In this document: positions 1 to 12,841 of the stretch, one piece after another
Layout of the letters: every line of letters starts with the position of its first letter
Numbering within the stretch: position 1 is the first letter of the stretch
Origin: Pseudorasbora parva
Taxonomy: Eukaryota > Chordata > Actinopteri > Cypriniformes > Gobionidae
Length of the DNA: 64,000 nucleotides
Direction: 5' to 3'
Assembly: GCF_024679245.1 (NCBI RefSeq)
Contig: NC_090187.1
Span: 1,460,777-1,524,776 of the forward strand
The notes under the pieces: generated by a model
Told to the model about the DNA's origin: nothing
Seen by the model: only the letters and a program-made list of their open reading frames with translations
Database searches by the model: none
Made by a program: the position numbers and the translations under genes

Positions 1-728
1 GATCTGGGATTGTTTGCACTGGCCTAGTTTTGGAAATTGCATCATGAACCGCTGTAAAGGGCCCGAGGGTTCGCCTGGTTTCATCACGTCATCCTTCTCT
101 GCGGTTTTTCTGAACACTAGATGTGGTTTATCCTAAACTTTCTTGACCCGCAAGAGCTGTTTGTTCATCACAGACATCAGATCAGTCTTTATTCGGGGAG
201 GAGACGTAATTCAGGGTTCCTACGGGTTTTGGAAAAGTATGGAATCTGATTTGAGCAATTTCCAGGTCTGGAAAAGTATGGAAAAAATAAATCAGAGTAT
301 GGAAAAATATTTATGTTTCCAGACTATTGTCCCCATTTCGTTTTCTAAATTTAAAATTAAGAATTTCTAAATGTATATAATAAATATATAATATATACAA
401 TCTTTTTTCCCCCATGGTGCTTGGGTCAGTCTGCCAGCGCTGCCGATCGCACTTGATCTGCTGGAGTTTAGGTCTGCAGTGATTGGTTGTTATGTTGTTA
501 GGCAATCGTTGCCATCACAGCACCCCTACCTCAAACCGCTTGACTAAAAAAAACACCTGGAACGTTGTCTTTGGCTTTTACATTGCGTGGACTTCACGGC
601 AAACAAAATGGGAAAATGCAAGTTTTCCGAGGGCTGGCTTGCCAATCCTAAATATAAAGCATAGTTAGCCAAAGATTTAAAATTTACAAAGAAAGCTATT
701 TGCAAACTTTTTGTCAAATCATTTGACG
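1..728. other. No gene seen
   Basis: AT-rich sequence with no supported coding region. The short open frames have no recognisable motif. A run of related 'ggaaaagtatgg' words at about 231-303 looks like a decayed local duplication. It contains nothing else I can name. Confidence 0.5.
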
Positions 729-952
729 CATGAAGATATTTAAAGGATTATTTCACCTCAAAATGAAAATGTCCTAATCATTTACTCACCTCAATGCCAT
801 CCAAGATATCCATGCCTTATATCTTCAGTGAAAAAGAAATTAAGTTTTGGAGCATCCAACTGAGTTGGTTGCCATTTTGGATGACATTGGGGTGAGTAAA
901 TGATTAGGACATTTTCATTTTGAGGTGAAATAATCCTTTAAATATCTTCATG
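729..952. mobile_element. Palindromic MITE
   Basis: Two inverted arms of 76 bases (729-804 and 877-952) pair with only two mismatches around a loop of about 70 bases. The ends read catgaagatatttaaagg and its complement. Inside is a TTTAAAGG start followed by the phrase ctcacctcaatg, which resembles teleost palindromic MITEs such as Angel; that family name is a guess. There is no open frame. It can fold into a near-perfect hairpin if transcribed. Confidence 0.75.
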
Positions 953-1429
953 TGTCCAAGATTTCCAAGATTAACAAAAGTCGTATTAGTTTAGAGTAAA
1001 TGACCTAAACAGTCTTTACTAGTTTGCTGTACCTAACAGCCAATTAAGCATTGTCAATTGACTTTAGCTCTATTTTCTAATTTTCTGGTTAATAGTACAT
1101 GAACGTCCCTTCTGTTTCTGTAGGGGCTTAAGTTATTTAAATGTACAAAATTACAGATATATGAATAACTGATTTAGCATTGCAGTTTTAATAAAATGCT
1201 GTGCTTTGAACATGACTGGTTTGGTGTTAAATTGACTTGTACAAGCAACAGTAGCTACAATTTCCAAACTTACAAATTTAACATGATAGCCTACATAGAA
1301 GTTTTGACTCAGAGTGTAACATATTTGTTGGCACCGATAGTGTCCCCCGCACTTTTACTGGGTCTCAGCGATCCTAGTCGACCCGCTCCATTTACTGAAC
1401 TTTTTTTTTTTATAGAAAAAAATAATAAT
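953..1429. other. No gene seen
   Basis: AT-rich spacer between two fold-back elements. There is no supported gene. A short T-run at about 1400-1411 and A-rich sequence lie just before the next element. Confidence 0.5.
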
Positions 1430-1433
1430 TTAA

Positions 1434-1762
1434 AGGGATAGTTCACTTTAAAATGATAACTGTCATCCTTTACTCATCCTCAAGTTGTTTCAAACCTGAA
1501 TGAGTTTCTTTCTTCAGCTGAACACAAGGGAAGATATTTAGAAGAATGTCAGTGACCAAACAGTTAACTGGAGCCATTGACTTCAATAGTAGGAAAAAAA
1601 AATACTCCTGAAGTCAATGGCTCCAGTTAACTGTTTGGTCACTGACATTCTTCAAAATATCTTCCCTTGTGTTCAGCTGAAGAAAGTAACTCATACAGGT
1701 TTGAAACAACTTGAGGATGAGTAAAGGATGACAGAGTTATCATTTTAAAGGGAACTATCCCT
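1434..1762. mobile_element. TTAA-flanked fold-back MITE
   Basis: The 329-base element is nearly all inverted repeat. Arms of about 150 bases (from agggatagttcac inward, and its complement at the right end) differ at few positions and meet at an A-rich centre near 1590-1605. It is flanked on both sides by TTAA (1430-1433 and 1763-1766), as expected for a TTAA target duplication. It matches my memory of cyprinid Angel-like MITEs by its termini. It has no coding capacity. Confidence 0.8.
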
Positions 1763-1766
1763 TTAA

Positions 1767-3017
1767 GCCTTAAATGCATGCCTGTTTCACCAAACATTCT
1801 TGCATATTTGGGTCGTTAGTGACCCGGATCTATATCTAACATGGATAGACCTCTACCTGTCGTGATAATATATCAAACTCCTGATGTTTGCGTAACAGCT
1901 ACAGAAGAATAAAATAAAACCTATTTTGTTTCCTTTAGGAGCTTGGAAGGGTTCAGTTTGAGCAGATGTTTAATAGCACCATCATCATCCTCGTCAGAGC
2001 TCGTTTACATTTAGCATCTGCCTCATATTCGCCATCTCACACATATTCTCAAACTCATTTTCAACATCTTTAAAATCATTATTTTGATCACTGACAGCTT
2101 CCTGACCACATCCATCGTCAAGAGACAGTGACACTAATATTTGATTTAGTACTTCCTCTCTGCAGTTAATCCCTAAGCCATCTATTGATTGAGGAGTACT
2201 AAGAAGGTTGATGTCTAACTTTAAAAAATGAATGAGGAGGAGGAGGAGGGCAGTGAATGACGTCTCGGGTCGCTAACGACACAAGGTCGTTACCTGATCG
2301 TTTGACTATTCCTGTAACTGTATTTAAATAGGGAACATTTGGAGGAGTTTGGTGGCTTCTAACTTGATTTCTGTTTGGTACCGAATGAACTGGGCTTAGT
2401 GGGCTGAGCTAAATGTTATCAGATCGTCACCGCGCGTCAGAGAGATTAAGAGCACGCACGGAGACAAGAGAGGTGTGTGTCAGCTCATCTTAGTAAAGGT
2501 AATAACAGTTTAATATGAAAAAGCGTTGAAGTATCCCTTTAAGGGTTAAGGGAAATAAAAGTAGGACTTGCGGATTATAAAGTGAAAGGATGTATTTAGA
2601 TTAGCTGTTGACTCCAGAAGTGCTGACTTCACTGTATCTGCGTTTGGCCCATATCACGGTCTGGGACTGACGTCTAATCGGAGCAGATTAGATAAACTTG
2701 CCATGCCTTGAGTAGGCCCTAGTCCTTCTATCACTCATCACAAAAGGAACAGAGGAAGCCACAGGCACATTGGGTTCCCTGTGGTTCTGGGAGCATTTGA
2801 GGATGTCAGACCTGACACACTTCACTGAGAGCTGTTGTCAGTCGAGCTGGAGAAGCTCATCCGCTCATGTCTACATGTTTTCTCCCAAATGCTGCATTTT
2901 TAATTGTTCCGCACAATGGCATCATAATGGCACTCGATGACAGACAAGCCCTCTTTAGTCCTTTTAGCTGAGAAAACTGCTTCCACTTATCAGGGTTAAC
3001 TAGAACTGCATTACACG
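1767..3017. other. No gene seen
   Basis: Mixed-composition unique-looking sequence. A short GAGGAG run sits at 2233-2248. I saw no exon, promoter or repeat boundary that I could defend. Confidence 0.45.
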
Positions 3018-3947
3018 CAGGGCTAGGGAGGAGCCGAAAACAGTTAGTTACGCATCTAAAACGCACGAGACATTATTTCATTACATTTACACAAACTGCA
3101 GTTACATCCGAAAAGTATTTCGATTACCAAAGCCATTTATTTCATTTAAGCATTGATGTAAACATCGACTGCAAAAGCATCCTGAAATACAGTCCTGCTC
3201 ATAAGTTTCATACTCCTTGCAAAATTGCAATAATTTTAACTAAATGAGGGATCATTAAAAGTGCATGCTACTTTTATTTAGTGCTGTCCTTAATAAGCTA
3301 TTTTACATAATAGATGTTTAAATATAATCTAAATATAAAATATAAGAGAAAATGACTGAATTTATACAAATCGCCACATTCAAAAATGTGCAAACCCTTG
3401 AATCTGAACTTGTGACTTTTTCTCTCTGACTTCTTTTCTGAGAATTGTGAATTTATTTAGAACTAATTTTGAGGGGGAAAAAGACTAAAGTTTTTTCTCA
3501 GAATTGCAACTTTAATAACAAAGGTAATTGCTTCTATTATCTCACAAATCTCACTTTATAACGCAATTGTGAGTTAAAATATTGTGAGAGATAAAGGTGC
3601 GTTTTGTTATTTTGTACATTTAGTGGTGAAAACAAGCTTCCTTGAAACACTCCTTTAAGTGCCGGGGGTGAAAACTTTTGAACAGGATGATGTGTAAATG
3701 TTTCTTATTTAGTCTAAAGGTCATATTTTCATGTAGTTCAGCCCTTCAGAAGACAATAACGACAGTATGTTTTAATTATGAGTACAATTTACCCTGTTTA
3801 TAAAGTGCACACCCCTCAGGTCTCAATGCATCGTGTTTCCTTCTTCAGCATATTCGTTTTTTTATAAGACTGTCTGCATTTTTTGCTTCAAGAACTTTTG
3901 TGGAAAACTGAAGTTGTTTAAAAACAAAAAATAACCAAAAAATAATA

Positions 3948-4041
<94 letters not shown>

Positions 4042-4256
4042 CTGTGCCAAGAATTAGTTGTAGTCATAGTTAAAGAGTTAAAACACAATAATATGCAGAG
4101 GAAAACCCAGTTTTTGTGTTACATATCTTTAAATTCTATTTAGAGTAAGTTACAAAACTTCTGTAATCTAATGAAATACGTTACAGATTACTTTTTAAAG
4201 CATGTATTTTGGAATCTGTAGTGAAATACATTTTAAAAGTTCCCTTCCCAACCCTG
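3018..4256. mobile_element. Old hAT-like MITE, enlarged
   Basis: The left end cagggctagggagg and the right end cccttcccaaccctg are imperfect inverted repeats (rc of right: cagggttgggaaggg). The right 110 bases contain the words gtaatctaatgaaatacg and attactttttaaag typical of a common teleost hAT-type MITE. At over 1.2 kb it is longer than usual and carries a (TA)n tract, so it probably received later insertions. No target duplication is evident. Confidence 0.5.
3952..4039. repeat. (TA)n and poly-T tract
   Basis: About 70 bases of uninterrupted TA dinucleotides run straight into about 18 T. The tract lies inside the larger hAT-like MITE. Its exact length is likely polymorphic. Confidence 0.95.
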
Positions 4257-5076
4257 CAGGTTAGCGTTAGTCGTGTACTGCTGGTTTTAGATCTGCGTTA
4301 CCCACCATCGTTATTTTAACCCTTTAACTGTCAGCCCCCTTTTTGAGAATAGTCATGAAAATGCACTATCCAGACTTAAAGGCCTGTAATTCATGAATGC
4401 TTTGGAATATAGACTTAAGATTATTGCTAAAGCATTTCAAAATATAAAATAACAGAAAAGTTATGGAAGTTTAAATTGATTGAAAAGGAAAAATACAGTA
4501 CTAAATATTTGTATTTTATATAAAATAAATATTTTACAAAAAAATTTTTACTCTAAAATTACTATGAAATCAAAGCCATATGTCTAACCAAATTGTGTTC
4601 CAAATTTAAAGTTGATATCACAAAAATTGAAGTCCCCATGAGATTTTGTTTAGGCGCTTTACCAAAAATAGCCACCAGGTGTCATTCAATTTCCATTGAT
4701 TGTTTATTTGATGTATTTTCCTGTAAATTTCTGTCCAAATATCACTTCCATCATAAAACAGTCACCAAATATGGAACATTGAGTCTCAGAACTTTCAAAT
4801 TATATGTGTTTTGTCAAGATAATAAAATATTTTATTATAAAGTAGTTAAAGGTTACAACTGCTATGTAGATTTTTTTTTTTTTTTTTTTTTTTTTGAGGG
4901 GCACTCTCGTCATAAATTACTATTTTACTTTCATCATGTAATTTTTATCATAAAACAATGGACACATATCTCTTCAGGAGTGTTATAACAATATATAGTT
5001 CATCATGATTACATTAGGATTTAAGTGAGATATAGTGAGGTAAACGTAGGCGTCCCGTATGCATCCAAAAGTATTT
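4257..5076. other. No gene; decayed repeat-like sequence
   Basis: AT-rich DNA starting with aaccctttaactgtcagc, a phrase resembling a transposon end, but I could not find its partner. A T-run of about 27 bases lies at 4869-4895. The 131-codon frame here translates that T-run as polyphenylalanine and is not credible as a gene. Confidence 0.4.
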
Positions 5077-5080
5077 TTAA

Positions 5081-5683
5081 AGGTCCCGTTCTTCGCGATT
5101 CCATCTTTCAAACTTTAGTTAGTGTGTAATGTTGCTGTTAGAGCATAAATAATACCTGTAAAATTATAAAGCTCAAAGTTCAATGCCAAGCGAGATATTT
5201 TATTTAACAGAAGTTCCCTTTCGAAGCCTACAGCGAGCGGCCGGTTTGGACGACACCGCTGCACTTCCTGCTGTGATGACGTCACTAGAACCGTTTGTTG
5301 ACTTAAGCTCCGCCCACAAGAACACGCAAAATAGGGGGCGTGGTCTCGTTGCTCTCCCACGTGGAGAAGAGTGCGCATTCAGCGCTGGCATCGCCCCGTT
5401 AGGGTAAGAGGCGGGACCCCTCCGGGCAAAGTGCGCTAAGCTGCTGTCCAATCACAACACGGGAAGCGCTGGCCCAATCAGAACTCGTTACGTGTTTCTG
5501 AAGGAGGGACTTCACAGAACGAGGAAATCATCAGGCCGTGTTTAGGACAGAGGAAACAGCGCTGTACAGATAAGACAACTGTGTGAAAAATACTGTTCTT
5601 TTTACACGCGAAACATGAACTCATGTTATATTGCACACTGTAAACATAATCAACGCTTCGAAAACACGCCAAGAACGGGACCT
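5081..5683. mobile_element. TTAA-flanked MITE, AGGTCCCG family
   Basis: The 603-base element begins AGGTCCCGTTCTTcGCG and ends with the complement (rc: AGGTCCCGTTCTTgGCG), a 17-base inverted repeat with one mismatch. TTAA flanks both ends (5077-5080 and 5684-5687), a target preference typical of piggyBac-type transposition. The interior has phrases like ccaatcacaacac and gaaggagggacttcac that recur in altered form near 17340-17400. Several frames are open in the GC-rich middle but none resembles a transposase. Confidence 0.75.
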
Positions 5684-5687
5684 TTAA

Positions 5688-6339
5688 GAGCTTTATGACC
5701 TAACAAACAGGATCCGAATCCTAGGAGGCACTCTTAGCCGTCGTCTTAAACTTTGGATTCTACAATACTGTGCAAATCGATCTCTAATGGGACTCAGTAT
5801 GTCAAGTTTTGTTTAAATTCTCTCTCAGGAATAACGGTTCCTCACAACAGCCCTTCCATCCAAAACATTCATAAAGCTGCTTACGTTGGAATTTATGTAT
5901 AAAAATGATTTTGAAAAGCACGCTCTTTTCTTCAACATCACAGGGACATTATGCGATTATAACTCCTCCATTAAGTGTCCTGTTATATCTTTAAAAATTA
6001 GATTTCTTTCTTTCTTATTTAATCAACAGTGTGTCTTCTTTCTAATTGTCTTTTTTTCTTCTCCGGATGTCTTTTACCCCTTTTAAATTCAGAAGTGCTA
6101 TACAAACTTCACTCATACTGCAAAATAAAAATGAACGCAGCCCCTAAAGAAAAACACAATATTGCCATATTTCTGTAATTTTGTTTTTCTCTGTCCTTCA
6201 ATCTGAGGGAAATCTATTAGACATACACAGCGCCGCTTCTGAAGATGGCCAGACCAGGGCAATTATAAATGCTTCTTATATGTTTATCTTTTATAATTCA
6301 CAGACTATGACAAAAACATGCATGTGTGCCAAAGGTAAT
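5688..6339. other. No gene seen
   Basis: Unique-looking AT-rich sequence between a MITE and a microsatellite block. No coding or regulatory feature could be supported. Confidence 0.45.
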
Positions 6340-6619
<280 letters not shown>

Positions 6620-6629
6620 ATAGAGATGG

Positions 6630-7305
6630 ACGGACGGACACTACACACACTACACACTCCACACACACTACACACACTCCACACATTACACACACACTAC
6701 ACGCTAGACACACTCCACACACTACACACTCCACACACACTACATGCTCCACACACACTACACACACACTAGACACACTACAAACACTACACACACTCCA
6801 CACACACTCCACACTCCACACACACTAAACACACAATCCACACACTACACACTCCACAAACTACACACACTACACATACTCCACACACACTCCACACACT
6901 AAACACACTACACGCACAATCCACACACTACACACACAATCCACACAATACACACTCACTCCACACACTACACACACACTCCACACACTACACTCACTCC
7001 ACACACTACACACACAATCCACACACTCCACACACTACACTCACTCCACACACTACACACACACTTTGCACACTACACACTCCACACACTCCACACTCAC
7101 TACACACACTTTGCACACTACAAACTCCACACTCACTACACACACTTTGCACACTACACACTACACACTCCACAAACACACTACGCACACTTTGCACACT
7201 ACACACACTCCACAGACACACTCCACAGACACACTCCACAAACTCTACACACACTCTACACACTCCAGACTACACACACTCCATACACTTCACACACACT
7301 CTCAC
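6630..7305. repeat. Degenerate ACAC-rich minisatellite
   Basis: About 670 bases made of irregular alternations of cacactcca and cacactaca, with later insertions of cactttgca. Unit length varies around 8-12 bases. It starts right after the GGAT block, so the whole 6.34-7.3 kb interval is one simple-sequence domain. The frames it opens are not genes. Confidence 0.9.
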
Positions 7306-7976
7306 GCCGTCAGAGGGAAACCTGAGGCAGATCTTACTGATTTTACTGCGTTTCATTAAGAATGCTCCGTTTGGGTCAAACACTGCCTTATTTCTCCCTT
7401 AAAGAATCCAGCTCAGTTCATCACGGTTTTCATAAGTCATGCTCGAAGTTCAAACCTTCGTCAGTGGAGGTGAAGCGAGACGAGGCCTCGTGGGATCACG
7501 GACACGCTAAATCATTCCGGTTATAGATTGAAGCCACTTATTGGAAGAGCGTGGAAAGGTCATAGCCTAAGAGTAGAAGGCAGGAGGAATGGAGATCGGT
7601 TGTGAAAACCTATAGAAAATCAATAATTGAACCATGAAAAACTCTTTTCCCATTATAGTGAGCTCATCCTTTAGTTTAGACTCATCTAGGCATTGTATTA
7701 GTTTGCAAAATGTGTATCTATAGTATAAATGTGAGTGCATGCATTGTGGCATACAGTGTTAAAACTTTATGATAATAAGTTGCTTTAGAGCTTTGAAATG
7801 ACTGAAACCAAGATTTTTAAAAACAGGAGAGGTCCAAGAATATCATTTATGGCATATAGTTCTTATTTTGGGTCTCCACTCGCCAAAGAGGGGTCTGGCG
7901 TATAGTTTATTTACAGCATATATAGTTCATTTTGATTTGTTGGATACTGGCATTGAACATATGCTTCGCTAAAAGC
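7306..7976. other. No gene seen
   Basis: Unique-looking sequence, moderately GC-rich at 7306-7560 then AT-rich. No exon or repeat end could be defended. Confidence 0.4.
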
Positions 7977-8953
7977 TATACACTGTCAGGTAAAGTGACT
8001 AACTCTGATGATCTCTCCATCACGGCTCCTGTCAGTGGGTGGCATATATTAGGCAGCAAGTGAACATGTTGTCCTTTTTGGAACAGTGGAGAACCGGCCA
8101 CAGGGTCATGGGCGGCCAAGGCTCATTGATGCACGTGGGGAGCGAAGGCTGGCCCGTGGGGTCCGTTCAAACAGACGAGCTACTGGAGCTCAAACTGCTC
8201 CACAAGTTAATGCTGGTTCTGATAGAAAGCTGTCAGAATACACAGAGCAGCTCAGTTTGTTGCGTATGGGGCGGCATAGGGTGACCTCTGACCCCTGACC
8301 CCGCTGAAAGCACCAACAGTGGCACGTGAGCATCAGGACTGGACCACGGAGCAATGGAAGAAGGTGGTCTGGTCTGAGGAATCACGTGTTCTTTTACATC
8401 ACGTGGATGGCCGGGTGTGTGTGTGTGTGTGTGTGTGTGTGGCTTACCTGAGGAACACATGGCCCCAGGATGCACTATGGGAAGAAGGCGAGCCGGCGGA
8501 GGCAGTGTGATGCTTTGGCCAATGTTCTGCTGGGAAACCTTGGGTCCTCCATCCATGTGGATGTTACTTTGACACGCTCCACCTACCTAAGCATTGCTGA
8601 GACCATGTTCAGCCTTTGATGGAAACGGTATTCTGGTGGCTGTGGCTCTTCCAGCAGGATAATGCTCCTGACACAAAGCACAAATGCTTCAGGAATGGTT
8701 TGAGGAGCACAACAACCAGTTTGAGGCGTCGACTCGGCCTCCAGATTCCCCAGATCTCAATCCAATCGAGCATCTGTGGGATGAGCTGAACAAACAAGTC
8801 CGATCCATGGAGGCCCTGCCTCACAACTTACAGGACTTAAATCTTGGTCCCAGGTACCGCAGCTCACCTTCAGGGTTCTAATGGAGTCAATGCCTCAACG
8901 GGTCAGCAAAATGGGGACCAGCATAGGTCATAATGTTATGCCTGATCAGTATA
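7977..8953 (+). mobile_element. Tc1-like transposon, degenerate copy A
   Basis: The ends are TA-flanked and resemble each other: the right end reads atgcctgatcagtata, and the left end tatacactgtcaggtaaagt is a decayed form of its complement. The interior is a transposase gene in the plus direction. Relative to the copy at 16255-17077 it has lost the segment coding the N-terminal DNA-binding domain, going straight from the left end into gtggagaaccggcc. A short (GT)n at about 8416-8441 has expanded inside the coding part. Confidence 0.85.
8075..8845 (+). pseudogene. Tc1-like transposase remnant (copy A)
   Basis: Broken reading frames carry recognisable Tc1 transposase pieces: a [12 protein letters not shown] linker (about 8095-8125), WTTEQWKKVVWSEESR around the first catalytic acidic residue (about 8340-8390), and [14 protein letters not shown] (about 8741-8790) carrying the final catalytic glutamate. 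The N-terminal helix-turn-helix is absent and the frame shifts at least twice, with a GT expansion between fragments. The product would have cut and moved the element; this copy cannot do so. Confidence 0.85.
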
Positions 8954-9823
8954 AAAATGCCATTGAAAACCATTGCAAACTGGATTGTCATGAAATTGGA
9001 TTTACATGCGGAACTTGACACTAATTACTCTACATGGATTGAAACCAAACCCAAAGTTCGGCTTGTAAACTGATTAATGAAGTCAGATTGACTGAATGAA
9101 AGTGCTTTTTGTGTGTCTGTCACTTGCAACAAGCCAGAAATATGCATAGCACAGATGGTGTGAATACTGTAACCTGTTAATATGTGCGCCAAGAAGACGC
9201 ATGCAGCGTGAAACAGGCCTCAGAGCAGGTAGTGGTGGATTCTGTTCCAAACATAGCCAGAGAGATCGTTATTGCCAAGCACTGCGAGTCTGAGAAATAC
9301 ATCAAAGTCTAATATAAAAAACAACCAGCTCCCTCTAGCAGTTCAGAAAACAGATGATGATTGGAAGAAGGAAGATAGAGAGGATGAGGACGAAAAAGAG
9401 AGCTGTAATTGCAGTCCCACACACCCAGACCCTTTACTGAAATAGCCTTGCAATTTTCAAGACAAGTAATGCAGTGGCCTAAGCATTTCCTCAAGCCCTT
9501 GTTTTTAATCGAAAGTCTTTTACGCTCATGTTGATGGCCGTGAGTTTAATATGTTGGTCTTTGATGGCCATAGACTCCGAGTCCACTGGACCTCTTTAGA
9601 CCTGATTTGCATCCTGACCTTCAGTGTTTCCGGAATAGACCGATTCAGCTGAAACACCAATTCGTGTTAAAATATTGTAACCGTTTATTTGACTGTTTAA
9701 CATAATGTAGCATCATCTGATGTAATGATTATGAAAGTCTGATATTAGCAAGTATAATGGGACATTTTCACCATAAACTTCTCTGATTTTCAACTATTGA
9801 TATTTTCTGTTGATTAAGGCATT

Positions 9824-9825
<2 letters not shown>
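8954..9825. other. No gene supported
   Basis: Unique-looking spacer. A 43-codon open stretch at 9181-9312 reads plausibly but has no start, no good splice acceptor and no recognised motif, so it was not called. Confidence 0.4.

Positions 9826-9895
<70 letters not shown>
9826..9895. repeat. (CA)n microsatellite
   Basis: About 35 uninterrupted CA units. Frames through it are artefacts. Confidence 0.97.
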
Positions 9896-9899
<4 letters not shown>

Positions 9900-10031
9900 C
9901 GTGTACTGGCACTGCAGTTTTATATAGGTCATGTTGTTTTAATAGCTTCTCAAGTAAAAGAAAAGAACAGTCATGATACCGTTCATCCATTAGATATACT
10001 CTATATTGCCAGAAGTTTTGTGACGTCTGCC

Positions 10032-10458
10032 TTTAAAACTACACTGTGTAACTTTTTTAGTTTATTCTTCGCTAAAAACACTTCAAAAATATGTGCTCAT
10101 TAATGTATATTTACTTCTTTCAAGTAATAAAGTATCCTCGTAAGTTTATAATATGCCATTGAAAATACATACGGGTGAGGGGTTTGAATACCGGTCGCCA
10201 TGTTGCTCCTCCATCTTGAAAGTACAGTAGCCAAAGAGGGACATACCCGTAAATTCAAGCTTCGCCTTTCGCGTTTTAACACTCGATGGCACTAATGGAC
10301 GAGGTCAAACTGGAAGCCATGTTAATCTTGGACTAAATCGGCCACCGTAGGACTTAAACGAAATTGGAATTGAGAGGAACAGAAACTAATATTCACTGGA
10401 TGGTCATAAACCTTCACACCGCTAGATGGGGGAAAATATCACACAGTGGAGCTTTAAA
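10032..10458. mobile_element. Non-autonomous MITE nested in Tc1 copy
   Basis: The ends are inverted repeats: left ttaaaactacactgtgtaac, rc of right ttaaagctccactgtgtgat. CTTTAAA occurs at both junctions and may be the target duplication, although it overlaps the repeat ends so the exact limits are uncertain. There is no transposase. It inserted after the Tc1 copy, so it is younger than its host element. Confidence 0.75.
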
Positions 10459-10492
10459 TGCTCATGAGCTTCCCATTGTTAACCCGTGGGGT

Positions 10493-10870
10493 TTAATATG
10501 GAGTCGGCCCACCCTCTCTAACAGCTCCAGCTCTTCTGGGAAGGCTTTCCTCAAGGTTTAGGAGTGTGTTTATGGGGATTTTTGCCCATTCTTCTAGAAG
10601 CTCATTTGTGAGGTCAGGCACTGATGTTGGACGAGAAGGCCTGGCTCTCAGTCTCCGCTCTAATTCATCCCAAAGCTGTTCTATCGGGTTGAGCTCAGGT
10701 CTCTGTGCAGGCCAGTCCAGTTCCTCCACACCAAACTCCTCATCCATGTCTTTATGGAGCGACGCTTTGTGCACTGGAGCGCAGTCATGCTGGGACAGGA
10801 AGGGGCCGTCCACAAACTGATCCCACAAAGATGAGAGCGTGAAATTGTCCAAAATGTCTTGGTGAAGCAT
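10493..10870 (-). pseudogene. Tc1-like transposase, C-terminal part
   Basis: A 125-codon frame keeps the C-terminal catalytic half of a Tc1 transposase. FLSQHDCAPVHKA holds the second catalytic aspartate, followed by WPAQRPELNPIEQLWDEL with the final glutamate, and then the usual C-terminal tail. The N-terminal DNA-binding region and first aspartate should lie at 10870-11290, where the frame is broken. Non-functional as it stands. Confidence 0.85.
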
Positions 10871-11291
10871 TAAGAGTTCCTTTCACTGGAACTAAGGGGC
10901 CAAATAACAGAGTGGCACGAGAAGACAGAGAAGCGTGATTGAGCTCCTGAGAGCGACCCATTCTTTGATTTTACGTGGCCTATCACTTCGTGGCTGAGTT
11001 GCTGTTGTTCCCAATGGCTTCCACTTTGTTATAATCCCACTAACAGTTGAGCGTGGAATATTTAGTAGTGAGGAAATGTCAGGAATGGACTTATTGCACA
11101 GGTGTCAGCCTATCACGGCCCCACGCTTGAGTTCACTGAGCTCCTGAGAGCGACCCATTCTTTCACTAATGTGTGTAGAAGCGTCTGCAGGCCGAGAGCT
11201 GGAGTTATACACCTGTGGCCATGAAGAGACTGAACACCTGAACTCAGGGATCTGGAGGAGCGGCCCAATACTTTTGGCAATGTAGTGTATA

Positions 11292-11867
11292 TGCTATACA
11301 AACATTAGATCTGAACATGCATTGATGCCTTCCTACCTTGATTTTTCTTGTTTTGGACACCATAAGCCATGGTTTGTGGTCTAAACGTAGGCCTATGTGT
11401 CTCCCATGACAATACATATTTTTCAGAGATGTTTCGGCAGCATTAAATGGTGTGCACTTAATGTGTTTCTGCTTATGCATGCCTAAAAATAAATAGATCG
11501 CATACTGCTCACAGTAGTGTTCTGTGTTTTTCTGCTCTGAGAGGAGAAGTGATGGTTCGCTGCAGTGGTTCAGGACTTCATAGGAAACTTAATGGCTGTC
11601 AAAGCGATCCTTTCAACAGGCAGAGCCGATAGGGGCAATTAGTGGCAGATAATGGCTCACACACCCATACCTTAAGTAGTGCACTAAAATATTGATTTAA
11701 TTCCTATCCTATATATATATATTCCCCTTAACCATTTGCTGTCACTCTAAAAATATCTCTCTTCATGGCAGGCTGTCCATAGAGCCGCCAATGATGAAAC
11801 GGTGGGAGTCGAGGGAAGGAGAGAATGAGAACAACGAGGCTTTTTAGGATGGAGGTTTACAGTATAG

Positions 11868-11868
<1 letters not shown>
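11292..11868. other. No gene seen
   Basis: Spacer between a Tc1 copy and a TG microsatellite. No feature could be supported. Confidence 0.4.

Positions 11869-11964
<96 letters not shown>
11869..11964. repeat. (TG)n microsatellite
   Basis: About 48 uninterrupted TG units. Confidence 0.97.
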
Positions 11965-11966
<2 letters not shown>

Positions 11967-12380
11967 CGCCTGAGGAGGACTGTGCTTTCTATCAGTGCTG
12001 TGAAACACTAGAAGAGGATGTTCAGAGACGTGAGTGGCGTATTAAGGATGTAGGGCCGGTCAGGGACGATTCGAGACCTTCACAATGCTTAATTCATTCT
12101 TAATGTGAACTGAAACCAATCTGGAAGTCAACTATAGGGCTTTAAGGGCAATGTTTGCACTGGAAAAACAAGACAAAATAGAGTTTATTATTGGCATGTT
12201 GCTTATTGCTACATGGAGCAAACACAATATGAGAAGGAACCCAAGACCCTGAACGAGCAAATGATCTGATTTGTCCATCAGAGCCGCTTCCCTTTAGAAA
12301 GTTAACGTCCTTTATCAAGCTGACTGGAAAGAGTGGAAATGACAAAATGACCTCTTTACTGACATAATTATGTCCCAAAT

Positions 12381-12390
12381 TAAATAAATA

Positions 12391-12425
<35 letters not shown>

Positions 12426-12430
12426 GTTTT

Positions 12431-12463
<33 letters not shown>

Positions 12464-12485
12464 GTAGTAGTAGTAGTAGTAGTAG

Positions 12486-12530
<45 letters not shown>

Positions 12531-12803
12531 TGTTTGATAATAATAATAATAATAATACTTATTATTATTAATAAAAATAATATTAATAAGTAATTTTTAA
12601 AGTTACATAAATAGCAGGTTTTATAAAAGTTTTATCTTACATAATAATAATAATAATAATAATAATAATCACTTTCACCATCATCAACAATATTATCACT
12701 ATTAGTAATAGTATTTTTAATTATTGTATTATTATTTATTCTTAAACATTTTAAATAAATAAATAAATAAATACATATTTCCAGTTTCATATATTTTTAT
12801 TAT

Positions 12804-12840
<37 letters not shown>
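12381..12840. repeat. AT-rich trinucleotide repeat block
   Basis: Long (ATT)n and (AAT)n runs with a short (AGT)n insert at about 12463-12486, plus AAAT runs near 12755-12772. Pure blocks sit at about 12391-12425, 12488-12530, 12642-12668 and 12806-12838. It is a composite simple-sequence domain with no coding potential. Confidence 0.93.

Positions 12841-12841
<1 letters not shown>

Larger units (their letters stand above)
9997..11291 (-). mobile_element. Tc1-like transposon split by a nested MITE
   Basis: The left end tatattgccagaagtttt and the right end acttttggcaatgtagtg are inverted copies of the common TTGCCAAAAGT Tc1 terminus. The transposase lies on the minus strand. The element is interrupted at 10032-10458 by a separate MITE. 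Joining the flanks gives gtctgccttt then aaatgctcatgag, matching the layout expected of this Tc1 family. The family differs from that at 7977 and 16255. Confidence 0.85.

Noticed and set aside
9181..9312. 43 sense codons reading like protein (EQVVVDSVPNIAREIVIAKH)
   Set aside because: No start codon, no good acceptor, no recognised domain; a 43-codon run is well within chance.
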